From positions 152,096,353-152,160,352 of the forward strand of contig OX457058.1 of the NCBI GenBank assembly GCA_949752795.1: a stretch of DNA of 64,000 nucleotides. The letters run 5' to 3'. Both the position numbers and the translations under genes were made by a program. Below, piece after piece: positions 33,373 to 46,329 of this stretch. Source of the stretch: Hyperoodon ampullatus. Lineage: Eukaryota > Chordata > Mammalia > Artiodactyla > Ziphiidae. A model generated the notes under the pieces. It had not been told where the DNA came from. It ran no database searches and saw only the letters and a program-made list of their open reading frames with translations. The number at the start of each line of letters is the position of its first letter. Positions within the stretch are counted from its first letter, which is position 1.

Positions 33373-33822
33373 GGTGTGCAGGGAGGAGGAGATCGAGAAG
33401 AAGAGGGAGAGACCGACGGGGACAGTAAAAAGAAGGCTGACCCCAGCTGCCTTCTCAGGGAACAGCCCGCTAAGAGCCACGATCATGGGGCCCACAGCTT
33501 CCCAGACATCTCCCTGCCAGCCCCGCTCGTCCACCTCAACACTGTCCTCCAGGCCCCTTGTTGTCCAAGTGCTGATCAAGCCCACTGAGGATGTCCCCAG
33601 GGCTCCACCTCTAGGTCCTCCGGTCAGACTAAGGAGTAAACCCAGTGGAGGTCCCTCCCATTCAGAGAATTGTTGTGACACCTCCCTCCCCACTCCCCCA
33701 TAGGGCTGGTGAGACGGCCTTGGTGGAATAGCCAAGCCAGCCAAAAACCACTATGGGTGCTACTGCTGGATCACACCACCCCTGAGACTGGGCCTGGGCT
33801 CTAACTTCTCCCCAGAGCAGGT

Positions 33823-33825
<3 letters not shown>

Positions 33826-33856
<31 letters not shown>
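33826..33856 (+). repeat. (CA)n microsatellite
   Basis: About 15 CA units. Confidence 0.97.
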
Positions 33857-33857
<1 letters not shown>

Positions 33858-33909
33858 CACCCCAGTTTTCTGTCTGCTTTTTGCCACACAAGTCCTCATG
33901 GCAAAGAGA

Positions 33910-34110
33910 ACCAGCCTGCTGATGGCTAACATGTACTGAGCACTAACCCATATCAGGCACCCTACTAAGTGTTCTACTCAAACGGTCTCATTTCATCCTC
34001 TCTGCAATCCTACCAGGTGGAGACTATTGACTCAGAGATGTTAGGCTATTTTGCCTGATGTCACACAGCTGTTAAATCCAGAATTGGACTCCAGGATTCT
34101 CTGAATCCAA
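33910..34110 (+). repeat. MIR-type repeat
   Basis: It has 'catgtactgagcactaaccca', 'ctcatttcatcctctctgcaat' and 'gatgtcacacagctgttaaatcc'. Confidence 0.65.
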
Positions 34111-34117
34111 AGCCCAG

Positions 34118-34285
34118 GCTCAGAACCTCACTCCTCTAGGGGTGGTCCATGGACCAGCAGCATCAGCATCACCGAAGACCACGTTAGAGATGCTCACCCC
34201 AGACCTACCACATCAGAAGCTGCATGTTAACACGTTCCCAGGTGATTCACATGCCTGTTTCAGTCTGAGAAGCACGGTGTAAAGC
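34118..34285 (+). mobile_element. MER5-type hAT fragment
   Basis: It has 'ggtccatggaccagcagcatcagcatcacc', then 'ccccagacctaccacatcagaag' and 'ggtgattcacatgcctgtttcag...gagaagcac', the MER5A order. Confidence 0.8.
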
Positions 34286-34901
34286 GCTGTTTTCCAAGGC
34301 CTGCTGGTCCTCGACTGTTGTAACCACCTCCTCCCCCAATCTCTCAAGGCCCTTTCCAGCTGCCTAGGTCTTGCTCCACAGGTGGGGTAGGCTCTCTGCC
34401 CAGCCTGGGGAAGAAGCCTGAACCCCGGGCTCGGAGGGAGTCTGCAGGCCCCCGCGGCCAGTCCAGGCTGCAGCTGGACAACATCAATCCATGTCTGGCT
34501 CTCTGTAGGGCGTGCTGCCTGCTGCCCGAGACTCTCCTGACCCCTCCCTCTCGTCTTCCTTCTGAGACACAAGTCTCTTGGCCTCTGTCTAGTGCTCTCC
34601 TGAAGGTGGCCTCTGGCCAACACCAGTCCCTGCAGTGTCTCTCCCCCCTGGACATTTTGCACCGTTCCCCCCCCCCCCCAAGAATGCCCTCTGCATTTAT
34701 GTCACTCCCTTATCTGGACACCAAGGGCCTGTCCAAGTTGCCATCAGGAGAGAGTCCAGCGGCTGCTTGGGAAAGCTGGCCAAGTTCACAGGAAATGTCT
34801 GACACCACCAGGCAAGTGGGATTTGGCCTCCCAAAGCAAAACACAGCTGGGCCAACAGTGGGCCGCTCGGACTTTCCCAGATTTCATGGCATTGACACGC
34901 C

Positions 34902-34905
<4 letters not shown>

Positions 34906-34946
<41 letters not shown>

Positions 34947-34959
34947 GGAGAGAGAGAGA
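34906..34959 (+). repeat. (GA)n microsatellite
   Basis: A pure run of about 19 GA units followed, after catgg, by a second short GA run. Confidence 0.95.
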
Positions 34960-36794
34960 CTGGGCTGGCCTGGAGGTTGCAGCTCATTAAAAACATCACA
35001 GTAGCCCCTGGCCAGGGAGCCTGTGAAGCTCAAAAAGGACAGCCCTGCTGTGGGCCAGAGACCTCACCCCAGGCCTTCATCCTCCCCTGCCTCTCGCACA
35101 CGTTCGTCGGGGGACCGAAGCCTCACGGAGCTGGTCCTCCTTCCCTCCCAGCCTCCTCCCCGCCCAGCATCGAGCCTCGTCCATTTCTTCATTCAACTTG
35201 TGTTGACTGAGCACCTACAGGGTACCAGGTGTGGTATTAGGTCCCAGGGACGCATTCATGAAAGAGGAGGACACTGTAGTCCCTGCTCACAGGGAGCTCC
35301 TGGTCCAGTGAGCAAATGCACAGAATGTCCCGAGGCAGAGTGAAAAGCGTGACACTGGGGAAGCATGGAGCCTCCCGCCCCCCGCACTCTGAGCACCACT
35401 GCGGGTGGTGCCCTTGCTTCCAGGGCAGGGTGAGGGTTCAGGGCCAGATGGGCCCTTGGTTAGGTAAGTCTTCCGTTGGGAGCGAGTGACAGAAAGCAAT
35501 GCAGATTGAGCACTTCCTGCAAGCTGGGACTGCAGGAGGCACTGTGGGGAAATCCAGTGTGAGACGGAGGCGCTGCCTTCCAGGGCGCAGGCCACTCCGT
35601 CTGATTGCAGACTCAGGGCGCAGACTCACGGCGATGTGTGTGCCACGTGTGTGCTGCAGGGGGTCAGAGCCTGGCGGATATATGAGGGAGTAGGTGCTTT
35701 TTGGAGGAAGCGGGACTGGGCCTTGAAAAATAGAAGCGGGATAGAGTTCTGACTCAAGGGTACAAGGAACAGAATGACCTGCCAAGCAACCACCCCCAAC
35801 ACTCACTCGCACACGCACACAGGGGATAAATGCACTATAAAACGAATGGATCCCACAAGCCAAAAAAGAGCTTGCAGGGGGAAAGCCAGGCCGGAAGGAC
35901 GCTGCTCCCACCCTGCCCCGGGGCTGGCCCTGGAGCTGCGACCTCTGGGGCTCCTCCAAGTGCCTTCACACCAGGCCCCCCCACCTTGGACCCAGAGCCG
36001 GGACCAATGAGAACGAGGCTCAGGCCCTGCCCAGCTGGTCACAGCCAATCCCAGGCAGCTCACCCTGCCCCCTACATTGTCCACCTGGCCCTTAGCTCTG
36101 CCCCCCATCTCTGCCCCAGCATCCAGAAGAGTTTGGCTCTTCTGGTTTTAACTTTGGGACTCCCTGGGCCTGACCCAAGTTCATCCTTCTGTTCTTTCTG
36201 CTCCTGGCTGCTCTCGGAAACCACCTGCTTGTTTGGGTGGCCAGGGCCCTAGAAACCCCCTAACCGAGACCCTGGTCTGCCCCGGCCCCCATTGCCCCTC
36301 CCCCTTCAGAGTTGCTGGACAACCTTGAACTCCTTTCCTTTCTCTCCTGAGCTTTCCCCCCTGGGGACCTGGCCTCGAGGTCAGCCCCTTCTCCCTGATT
36401 CTCCCAGCTTCCTCTGGGAGGGCAAAACCTTTTTTCCCTGAGTTCAAACATTTCAGAAAGAACTTCCTAAGTAGGAAGCGAATGGAAACAGTAACCTGAA
36501 AAACCAAAAAGAAAACACAGCCCCCAGAAATGGACCAGTTTACAAAGTTCAGATTTCCTGTCCTGAGCTAGGAAATGTCTAGCCAGGTTGGCGGGCAAGC
36601 AGGCCAGGGAATGCTGCCCATGAACACACCCTTTCCCAGTTTTTAATCTTCTCGCTCCCCCTACATGCTCCAGCTGCCCCTCCGAGGAGACAGGTTAGCA
36701 CTGGTGGTGACTGAACTGAAGGGGCTTTTTCTGGCAGAGGAGTCCTTCCTGCATCACCGGGACCACAGGCAGAGAAGGGGGAGGCGGAGGACAA

Positions 36795-36990
36795 ACATTT
36801 ATAGAGTTTACTATGTGCCAGGCACTGTTCTAAGCATTTCCCTCATATGAACTAACTTAACCCTTACAATACCATGATTATGACTATCATCATTTTCCCC
36901 AACTTACCGATGAGGAATCAGAGAGATAAGTAACTTGCCCAAGGTCACCCGCCTAGGAAGTGGCAACACCAGGATTCGAAACAAGAGAGC
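36795..36990 (+). repeat. MIR-type repeat
   Basis: It has 'tatgtgccaggcactgttctaagc', 'cttaacccttacaataccat' and 'gagagataagtaacttgcccaagg'. Confidence 0.8.
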
Positions 36991-37259
36991 CTGGTCCCGG
37001 GGCTGTGCCCTCCTCAGCTCTCTCCCTGGGGCCTGGAGAGTAAAGATTTCCCCTCCCACCTCCCGTGTGCACCCTGCCAGAGCCTGTGTCACCCCCGTAC
37101 CCGCTGCCCTGCTCGCCGCCCCTCTGGTGGAGCAGGAGAAGGGAAAGGAGGACTCTCCGGCCTTCTCCACCAGGGTCTTCACCAAACGGGCCGAAGGAAG
37201 AAGCTCCTCCAGAGAGGCTGCGTCCCCAGACCGGAGGCCCCACTGAGGAGGGGACTCAC

Positions 37260-37506
37260 CTGGCCAGCGGCGGCTGTGGTGCTGGTGGCCGCGCTCTGGC
37301 TGTGGTGCTTTCTCTGGCCGCGCTGCTCCTGCGCAGGTTGGGAGACCCCTCGGCTGAGCGTCGGGGTGCCGGCCTGGAGTTCTGGGGGTCGAATTCCTCC
37401 TCAGGAATGACCTCTTCACAGTGGGCTCCGCGGAAGCCGGAGCGGCACACGCAGAGCTGGGGCCGGCTGCAGGAGCCCCTGTTCTGGCAGGGCGGCTGGC
37501 ACACGG
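37260..37506 (-). CDS. LTBP2: LTBP2 exon 3: first EGF-like domain and proline-rich linker
   Basis: The exon is 247 bases, with two bases of codon 186 at its start (acceptor CTCTCCAG) and two bases of codon 268 at its end (donor GTGAGT). It encodes residues 186-267. Cysteines 188, 192, 198, 204, 206 and 215 make a short EGF-like domain without the calcium-binding consensus ([19 protein letters not shown]). After it come [20 protein letters not shown] and a Pro/Ala/Arg/Ser-rich linker ending PPAPQPPLA. Linker length may vary between mammals: I recall a longer Pro-rich repeat in the human protein, to be confirmed. Confidence 0.97.
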
Positions 37507-38009
37507 CTGGAGAGACAGGGAGAGGGTGAGGGCCGCCTGTCAGCGTCGGACAACCCATCAAAGACCGGGTGACCCGTCGCACCAGCACCCCCGGCAGAAC
37601 CCCCAACATTGGGCTGTACATATTCTTAAATGCTCCCTTTTTGCTGTCTGTCCATCTGGGGACCTGGCCTGCTGGTGGGGCTTCCTCTTCTCTCTGCCTT
37701 TGTGGGTGCTGCTTCCCCTCCCTGGAGCTGTTTCCCTTTCCTCTCCACTTACCTAAGTGTTATTGTTCCCTCCAGGCCCCCTCCCCATCCCTGATGACCC
37801 ACCTCCAGCCACTGCACCTTCCTCTGAACAGCTAGGACGAGTGCTCATCTTGCACAGCACTCAGGCCCTATAGGCCACCGTCAGTGTGATGGGTTTGTTA
37901 TGTCTGTGTCTCAGCTCCCTAACTAATATGGTCAGCACCCTCAAGTGCAGCGACTGGTCCTTACATCTCTCTGCCTCCTTAACTCCTAGCGTATGCCTAA
38001 CAATGACAC

Positions 38010-38250
38010 AGTCAATATTATTTTTATTATGGCAGCTACTATCTGTTCAGTGCCACAACATGCGAGGAACTGTGCTCTGCCTACACTGTCTCACTTAAGC
38101 TTAAAACAATCCTATACAGCAAGTGTGATTATGATTCTCATTTTACAAATAATGACTCTGAAGCTCAGAGAGGTTAAAAGGTGTGCCTGAGGTCACCTAG
38201 CTAGGCAATGGTGGATGGAGGATCCAATCCAGGTCTGTTTGATGGAAAAG
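38010..38250 (+). repeat. MIR-type repeat
   Basis: It has 'tttattatggcagctactatctg', 'gattctcattttacaaataat', ctgaagctcagagaggttaa and 'gtgcctgaggtcacctagctagg'. Confidence 0.75.
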
Positions 38251-41200
38251 CCCAAGCTCTTTCCACCCCACCGCCTCCCAGCAGGGCTGAACCATCTCTA
38301 AACCTTGGCCTGGAGGTGATGACGAAACTAAAGGGATGTGTTGGCTTCAAGTCAGCCACCGAATGCACCCTTGGCCTGGGAAGCTGCATGTCCCAGGTTG
38401 GCTCTGGTGGTGGAGACCACAGACCCTCAAACACATCTCTCTCCAAAGCCCATACAGTCAATCTTAGATTGAGGGAGGATGTTTACCAGCTCCTGAATTC
38501 ATTCAGTGAACATTAACCGAGCACTCACTAGGTGTGAGGCTAGTGGATCCCTCTAGCCTCTTTAGGGATCCTAAAGAAGATCCCTCTCTCAAGGAGTATC
38601 CTGTTTCACATGGAAGCCAGGACATATGTAATGTGATAAGTGTCAGCCAGAGCCTCTAACCCAGGCTGAGGCAAGAAAGGGAAAGTCAGGGAAGGCTTCC
38701 TGGAGGTGGTGATGCTGACCAGAGACAGCAAGGATGAGTAGATTGGGCATCGTGTCAAACAAGGGCTGCCTGTCTACTCAGGGGAGAGGGGAAATCATAG
38801 GTCTCGCTGCAGGATTCCAACCATGAGCTAGAAGCTGAGGCTAGAGCATTTTCCACAGTGCTTGGGCATCCCTTCCTGGCAGCCCCAGGCCTCCAGGTAA
38901 GCAGACTGTGTGAGAGAATTGTAAACCTGAGCACTTCCCCAAACACAAACTGCCACCTTGGCAGGATTTTAGCCTATCACCTGGCTGCCACTCCACCTGC
39001 CCAAGCAGAGTCAGCCCCCACCTGACCACACGCCAGGCCACTGTCACCACCACCACCAGAGACACGGTCTGCTGGGGCCAGCCCTGTAGCCAAACCAGGG
39101 CCAGCGAACAGTGGGGAAGCAGGTTTGCCCAGGACAGGTGTCAGCCCTGGTTTATTTTAGGGAGGGAGTAGAAAGGGAGGGCCTGAGTGGTTTCGCATGT
39201 GGACCACAGATGCTACATCACTCCTAGCCTCTCAGATCCGCAGCTCTCTGCCAGCAAAGCCTGGCGTGTGTGAGGGGAAGGTCACACAGCCCCTCCCAGT
39301 CTCCGTGTCTCTTCTCCCTCTGCGTGGGTGGTCCCTGCCCTTCAGACAGCCTTCAAAACCAGTTTTGCTTCTGTCCTTCCCGTCCTGGGCCCCAAGGATG
39401 GCCCATCCTTGACTTCAACAGTAAGATCTTTCTCTGTCTAGAAACCCAAGGCCCCAAATCCTGCAAGCCGAGCCCATGTCTTCCTGAGACTCGCTTACTT
39501 CTGGTTCTGCCTTATTCGCCAATACATCCACAAACATTTAGTGAGCATCCTCCCTCCTTCAGACTGGGTGCCGGTGGGTACAAAGACAACAAGGCTGGTC
39601 CCTGGGTGGAGGAAGCTCTGCCAGGTGGGGGGGTTCTCAGAATCATGGAAGCCCCTTGCCCCCAGGCACTTAGGTCCTCAGTGAAGACAAGGGTTGGCAG
39701 ACTTTGGTTGGTATGATGAACAGCTCACAGAAAGTGGGTGTTTGGGGGGAAACTATAAAATTGGCATTTACATAGGCATGTAATATTGTGGTTGATAAAA
39801 GTTCTAAAAGGCTTCCAAACCAGCCAGACTTGTTGGCAGAAATAAACCCGTTTGGGAAGATAACCTTCTGGACCAATCGTTTATGAAATTGCACAGAGGC
39901 CAGATCTGCTAAGAAAGGTCCTCCAAGTGCTGGGTTTTCAGAGCCAGCTCTCACCAACTTCATTTGTATCCTCCTCTGAGTTGTCTTCATAAGTCTCAGC
40001 AGGAAGTGATTTCCTCACTACAGTGTTCAAGCGTTTTGTTCTGAGCCAAGCATCTGCATTATGGGATTGGAGCATAAACTCCTCTCCTCTCTCTCCACCC
40101 CGCAAATGGCCCCAAATGGTGGCTCCAAGTGCCTATCTATGAAAGGCGCCATTCTTAAGGACGGTGTTTACTGGTCTGCCGTGAAACAAGAAAAATAAAA
40201 ACAGTTTTCTGTGTTTCCTGTGATGTTATTTTTTCCCACTTAAAAAGTGTTTTTTATTTTGAGATTATTATTTTATTACTTTTTTGGTGTTAAAATGTTC
40301 TTTTAAAATTAAAGGTGATGGCAAATGGTAGTCTGTTTTTCTAATATCCTCACTTAGCAAAAGGAAAAGCTGGCTATTGTACTTTGGTACCTAAGATGTT
40401 TGGGGATATTTACTGGTGCGTGAAATCCAAAAGTTTGGAACCCTCTGGGAAGGAGGGGGGCGATAGTGGTCATGTGCCTTTTGTTTAAAGGAAACTGAAG
40501 CAAAATAGTCCTAAGTCAGATGAGCACAGATTTCAGAACTGAAGTCTCAGAAAGGGGGTCAGCCATCGCAGAATCGCCCCATGGCAGGGGCTATTGCATA
40601 AAGCAAGGAAGGAAATGCCAAGGCACCCCGGAGAGGCAACTTCATGCAGTGCTGTGGGAATTTTAAGAGAGAAAATTCCCAACCGTGGCAGGCTGGGCGG
40701 TCTTCATGTTTTGTTCTTGGAGTCTCATTCCTCCCATTTTCCCACAAGGGCAGAGGTCATGCCTTATACTTGAGAAATCAACACAGGATGGGGTATATGG
40801 CGTTAATGAGTCTTCGGTGATTGATGATCGGTGAGAGGTTATCAAGCATGATGCCCCAAGGTCCATGTTTAGCTGTCGAGGACACACCCAGCCCCTCCCT
40901 GTCAGGGGCTGGCATCTCAGAGCCCGAAGGTGATGCTGTCCCCAGCCTCCCTGTGCCCGCTCACCAATGTCAGCCTTTAGCCATTCATAATTTGGGCCCC
41001 ACCTGAACCCTGGCTTCTCCACACTCCCCTGGCAGTCTCTTTCTCACTGAGGATTGGACATGTGGAAAGTTTCAGCTTCGGGAGTTCAGCTCTGGGGAGG
41101 TAGCGGTATGCCAAAAGAGAGGGGAATAAAAAGAAAACTCCCGAAATTACTTTGAAACAAGAAATAGAAGGCATCGTTCTCCCCAACCCCCCACTCCTGG

Positions 41201-41399
41201 CTGTGCCCCTTCTACCTTCACTCTCCTCCAAAACAGTCAAGCAGAGGTTTGCTCAGATTTTCCAAACAAAACCCCTGCCCTTGGGAGGAGACAAAATGCA
41301 GAATGGGCAGGCCTGGGGGAGAGTCTGGAAACAGCGCCCGCCGTGCAGGCTGCTCCTACCATCCACTCAGAGCCCTTGTGACCAGAGACTTGGTAGCAA

Positions 41400-41605
41400 A
41401 AAGAACATGGGGTCGGGAGTCAGAAAGATTTGGGTTGACCCCCACCCCCACCCCGCTCAGCCACATCCCAGCTGCGTGACCTTGGGCGCATCGACGCCTC
41501 AACCAGTGCCTCAGCTGTCTCATCCATAAAATGGGTCTGACAATTCCTGCCTCAAAGAGTTGTGTGAGTCTCAACAGAGATCATGCAAGTACTTTGTGCT
41601 CTCTA
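41400..41605 (+). repeat. MIR fragment
   Basis: It has gctgcgtgaccttgggcgca, ctgtctcatccataaaatgg and 'gtgagtctcaacagagatcatgcaag', the MIR core and 3' part. Confidence 0.8.
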
Positions 41606-41607
41606 AA

Positions 41608-41825
41608 GCTGTGCTGTCCAGTGCTGTCTAATGCTGTAGCCATGAGCGATATATGGCTGTTGAAATGGAAATTGATTAAATAAAATTTAAAATTCAGTTC
41701 CTCAGTTGCACTAGACACATTTCAAGGGCTCAATAGCCACATGTGGCTCATGGCTACCATGTTGGATGGCAAGATATCGAACATTTCCACAGAAAGTTTC
41801 CACAGAAAGTTGTATTGGACATCAA
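41608..41825 (-). mobile_element. Non-autonomous hAT-like DNA transposon copy, opposite orientation
   Basis: Left end gctgtgctgtccagtgctgt, centre 'aaataaaatttaaaattcagttcctcag', 'aatagccacatgtggctcatggc', right end 'gttgtattggacat'. It is the counterpart of the copy at 19558-19728. Confidence 0.75.
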
Positions 41826-43484
41826 TGCTAAGTTAAAAAACAGAAAAACCACACACCTAGTGGCAGAAGCAAGAGGGCTTCTGAACTTCTCTGCCTTGAC
41901 CTTTTTCCCAGGAAAAGGCAATGACAAGGCGGGCCCTGGTTAGAGAGACGCCCCAAGCACTGTGGTGCAGAGGCAGGGCTGCTCTTCAGGCGTTAAGTAC
42001 AGCCCGTCCCCTCTCTACCTCCTTCCACCCCAGCCAGGTAGGGCTTTTGTCATCAGCTCTCTCTCCTGGGATCTAGAGATGCCTTCTCCCTCCGTCAATT
42101 CCATTAAGTGAGGCACCGACTTTAGGGTGGGCCCCTTAAGCCTGCGCCCTCCTCTGAGGCCTCCAGTACCAGGCCCTCCTGTCTGGGAGATGAACCTACC
42201 TTCCAGATTAGACTCTGGGCCCAGCACCCCCATACCTGAGGCTCAGCTGTTCCTCAGATTAAAGCTCCATCTTTCCTAAACTCTGTGTCAGTGGGACACT
42301 AAGGACCTCCCCACTGAGTACCTGATCCCTCCCTCAGGATGGGGCCCTGTCCCTTCCACACCCAGAGGCCTTTCTAGGCAGGACGGTCACCTACCACCCT
42401 CAGTGTTGCCCTTCCCTGGGCACCCCCCTCACCTTAGACCCCTACCTGGAGGCCTCAGTTTACCCTTGGAATTCACTTAACTGGGGGTCTACCTGTGACC
42501 CCGAGCTGTTTCTCCACAGCCTTGACCTTTAGTTTCCACAGAAAGGGGACCCTGATGTCAGAGCTCCCTGAGGCCAGGAAATCCCTCACTGGCCGTCACA
42601 CACCCTCAGAATCCACCAAGGACTCATCCTCTGCACACCCAAGCTCTGCCCAGGGGCTGTGTCCCCCAAGCCCCGACCTCAGCCCCGAGCCCCCAGGCTG
42701 TGGGAGAAGTCAGGTCCTCAAGGATTCGGCCCATTCCCACCACAGCTGTGCTGGGGTCGCAGCTCAGGATGGCTGGAAACAGCACTGGGGCTCAGGGGCC
42801 AGCCAAGCGCCCTGCTCCAAAATAGCAGTTGTGTTCACATAAAAGCCTTTAATGAGAGAAAGATGCCGTTCTTGGCCTCTTGAGCACGCTCTGCAGACGC
42901 CGTCTGGCAGGCCGAGAGGGCCTCTACCGTTTGGCGGCCGGAGGGGAGGAAGGAGGGTGGTGAGTCAGACCTTGGCCCCAACCCCTCAGCACGGACCGCC
43001 CTGCTAATTGCATTAACAAACACCAAGATACTGGGCCAGTGGGGGCCAGGGGCTGGGGCAGAGAGCAGCCCCAATTCCCACCGGCTCCAGCAGGCATGAG
43101 GAGGGGACCACTGGGCAGGGCTCGTGGCCCAGGGCAGAGGCCTGGGTTTGCCTCTCGCTCCTGCCCTAGAGCAGACGAGTCACCTGTCCAACCCCGGCAC
43201 AGCACTGAGGGCTTTGTCTGGGAGGAGGCAGGGATTTAAAGCCCTCAGTGCCAGAGAGGCCGGGGAGATGAGAGAAGATGGGGTCCTGGAGCAGCCCCCA
43301 TCAGGGACAAGCCAGGGCACCCAGCCTTTTCCAGGGGAGCAGCTCCAGGGCATGGAAGACAGTTCTGTGGCGGCTGACATGGAGCCATCCAAGCCCTTCT
43401 GCAGCCACACCAGCTCCGTGCCCAGGACCCATGAAGGTTGAGAGGGAAGGAATACACCATTCCCATTTACAACTCAATGAAGGC

Positions 43485-43509
43485 GGGGGCGGGGTGGGGG
43501 GGTGGGGGG
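43485..43509 (+). other. G-quadruplex motif with single-base loops (plus strand)
   Basis: G runs of 5, 4, 7 and 6 are separated by single bases (c, t, t). On the LTBP2 template strand in intron 2. Confidence 0.8.
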
Positions 43510-44902
43510 CAGAATTGTGGAGGAGAGAGCAGCCTCATAGTCAAAGAGACCTGCATTTGAATTCCAACCCCACGACCTCGGGCAAGTTGCTTCACCTCTG
43601 CGAGTCTCAGCGTCTAGAAAGTGGTCGTGCGTCCAACATTTACTGTTTGCTTAGGATGGTAAGCAAGACAGACAGTGTCTTTTTCTTCATGGAGCCTCCA
43701 ACTTAGAGAAATTCATAAAACAAGCAAAAAAACAAGCAGAGGAAGAGAAATTGGGATATGAATGGTGAAAGAAACAATACAGGGGCTGGGATCCAGAACA
43801 ACAAGGCTGCTGGGGGCAGCTCTAGACAGAGTGGCTAGGGGGAGCTGGAAACGAAGACAGGGAGCAGCCACATAAAGAGACAGGAAAAGCAAACAGAGAG
43901 AGCAGCATGTGCAACGGCCTGGGGGCAGCACATTCCAGGAACCCAGGCTGGATCTGGTGAGTGAGGGGCTGACAGACGAGGCTGGACACACCGCCACAGG
44001 AAGGTTTCAATAGGGATATGTTATGATCTAATTTACAGAGAAAGAACTGGAGAGTAAGGGGGACAGTGGGAGCAGTTAGCCAGCTGCAGCAGTCACCCAG
44101 GAGAGCGTGCTGGTGCCCGGGACTAGAGAAGCAGCCGGTGGGGGGGTGGCGGGGGGATGGGAAGCAAACAGGCTCTCAAGAGATTTAGGAAGTAAAGCAA
44201 ACAGGGCTCAGGGATGGACTGGATAGAAGCCTGAGCAAGAGGAGGTGTCCTGAATGGTCTGGCTTAAGCATTCACATAGATGGAGATGCCTCTGACAGGA
44301 TGGGTAAGACCTGGGCAGGGATATTGGCTCAGAGGGAGGGAGACGATGCGCTCGCTTGGGACAAGTTGGGGTGGGGGTGGCTGGGAGGCATCAAGAGCAG
44401 ATGTCGAGGAGGCGGCAGGACGAAAGGAGCCTGGAGGTTGGAGGAGAGGTCTGGCTGAAAAGGTATATAAATCTGAGTGTCATCAGCCCAGAGACGATGT
44501 TTACATCCATGGGAATGTATTAGATCATTCCAGGAGCATTGCAGTGAGAAAGAAAAGAAGAGGACCCATAATTCGGTCCTGGGAAACCCAGTGTTTAGTA
44601 GCTGGGTAGAGGAGAAGCAGCAGCCAGGGACACAGGAGGGGGCCAGGACAGAGAGTGATACAATGGCCACTCACAGGGTGAAGGGAGTTGAAGGGTTTAG
44701 CGTGGTCCCTGGCACAGAGTGAGCATTGCCACTCTTATTGTTGTGTGTTAATTGTCTGGCACAGTGTCTACTGGTACTCAGTAATGCGGGGGAGGGGGGT
44801 GATTAATGCTATGCTTGCTTCATATGGCCCCCTCTTTGTGTGGGGGATTTAGAAGGTCTGGGGAAAGTCCTGAGGCAGCCCAACATCAAGATGGTAGGTA
44901 GA

Positions 44903-45173
44903 GGGCTTCCCTGGTGGCGCAGTGGTTGAGAATCTGCCTGCCAATGCAGGGGACACGGGTTCGAGCCCTGGTCTGGGAAGATCCCAGATGCCGCAGAGCA
45001 ACTAGGCCCATGAGCCACAACTACTGAGCCTGCGCATCTGGAGCTTGTGCTCCACAACAAGAGAGGCCGCGACAGTGAGAGGCCCGCGCACCGCGATGAA
45101 GAGTGGCCCCCGCTCGCCGCAACTAGAGAAAGCCCACGCACAGAAATGAAGGCCCAACACAGCCAAAAATAAA

Positions 45174-45209
<36 letters not shown>

Positions 45210-45257
45210 TAAATAAATAAATAAATAAAAAAGAACTTGGCTTTAAAAAAAAAAAAA
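44903..45257 (+). mobile_element. CHR-type SINE, long form with tetranucleotide tail
   Basis: Full head (gggcttccctggtggcgcag), a longer body with 'cgcaactagagaaagcccacgc', then (TAAG)n and (TAAA)n tetranucleotide runs (about 45172-45230) and a terminal A tail. The direct repeat aagatggtaggtaga / aagatgttaggtaga (44888-44902 and 45258-45272) fixes both ends. Confidence 0.95.
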
Positions 45258-45789
45258 AAGATGTTAGGTAGAAAAGGAGAAGCCAACCAAGGAGGTGAGA
45301 AGAGGCAGCTGGGGATGGCAGAAGAAAACCTCCAGGTCACCTGTGAAGTCATTCACCCACTCAGTCCTTTAACAAACATGTATCAAATAGGCACTCTGCT
45401 GGTATCAACAGGATACAGCCCCTGGCTTCAGGACCCCCTGGATAAAAGCATCTCCTAAATACTCCTTTAAGCAAAAAGCCTTGGGGGCATACACCTGCTT
45501 ACCAAGCAGATCTAAGCTACTTCTACATGGTCAGGGGAGAGATGGGCAGTGTCTCTTGCTAGGTCTGTACCCTTCATGTTAGTTGGGTCTCCACTGAAGT
45601 CATGTGATTATTCCCCTTAACACCTTCCACTTTCCTCTCCACCACTCCCACCAACTACTGAGTTTCATCGGATGGTTCATCCAGAGATGAGCCATATGTA
45701 GACTCAAGCCTCTGGCTCCTGGCAGCTCCTAACCAGTCAGTAAAGAACCTGCAAATCCCACCCCTGCCCTGACCCTTTTCCTCAACATG

Positions 45790-45990
45790 CGTTCAGCACT
45801 TACCATCATGAGGTCGATTTCTTTGCATACATCTCCTCTGTAGATTCTTATAACTACTACAGGTGCTATTCTGATCCTCATTTGACATACGGAGAAACTG
45901 AGGCTTAGAGCAGTCCAGCAACGTGCCTGAGATCACCATGCTAGTAAGTGATGGAGCAAGGGTTTGAACTCGGGGATTCTGGCTCCAAAG
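45790..45990 (+). repeat. MIR-type repeat
   Basis: It has 'cctcatttgacatacggagaaactg', aggcttagagcagtccagca and 'gtgcctgagatcaccatgctag'. Confidence 0.75.
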
Positions 45991-46329
45991 TTGAGTGGCT
46001 ATAGTCTTGCCCTTTGGGATGGGGTCATTTACAGGGCTGGGATGGGTGGGCCAGGGGAACTCCCTCAGGGAAGCCCAGGAGAAGCCCAGATCAGGAGGGA
46101 TGAGGGTCTTCACAGCACTGAGATGTGGCCCAGAAGGCATGTGGTTCTAATGGCTCCATGCACACACAGGCTTGGGACTAAAAGGCAAGCACAAATGCCT
46201 AGGCCATTCCAGGGTCTCCTGAGCACCATGGGGAGTTTTCCAAAAGGGCTGATGAATCTGGGGCAGCAGAAGGGGACTTCTCTGCACAGGCCTGGGAAAG
46301 GCCCTGTGTTATTCAGTACATTCTTGTTG

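Larger units (their letters stand above)
9396..37259 (-). other. LTBP2: LTBP2 intron 3 (27.9 kb), repeat-rich
   Basis: Donor GTGAGT at the high end, acceptor GTCTCCACAG at the low end. It holds SINEs, two old L1 tracts, a nested retroposed insert at 14.7-15.5 kb, a 5'-truncated young L1, two MLT1-like LTRs, hAT fragments, many MIRs and several dinucleotide repeats, listed separately. Stretches not covered by those entries (for example 10.8-11.8, 12.3-13.4, 17.5-18.6, 18.7-19.3, 27.2-27.9 and 34.3-34.9 kb) show no exon, RNA gene or clear repeat to me. Confidence 0.85.
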
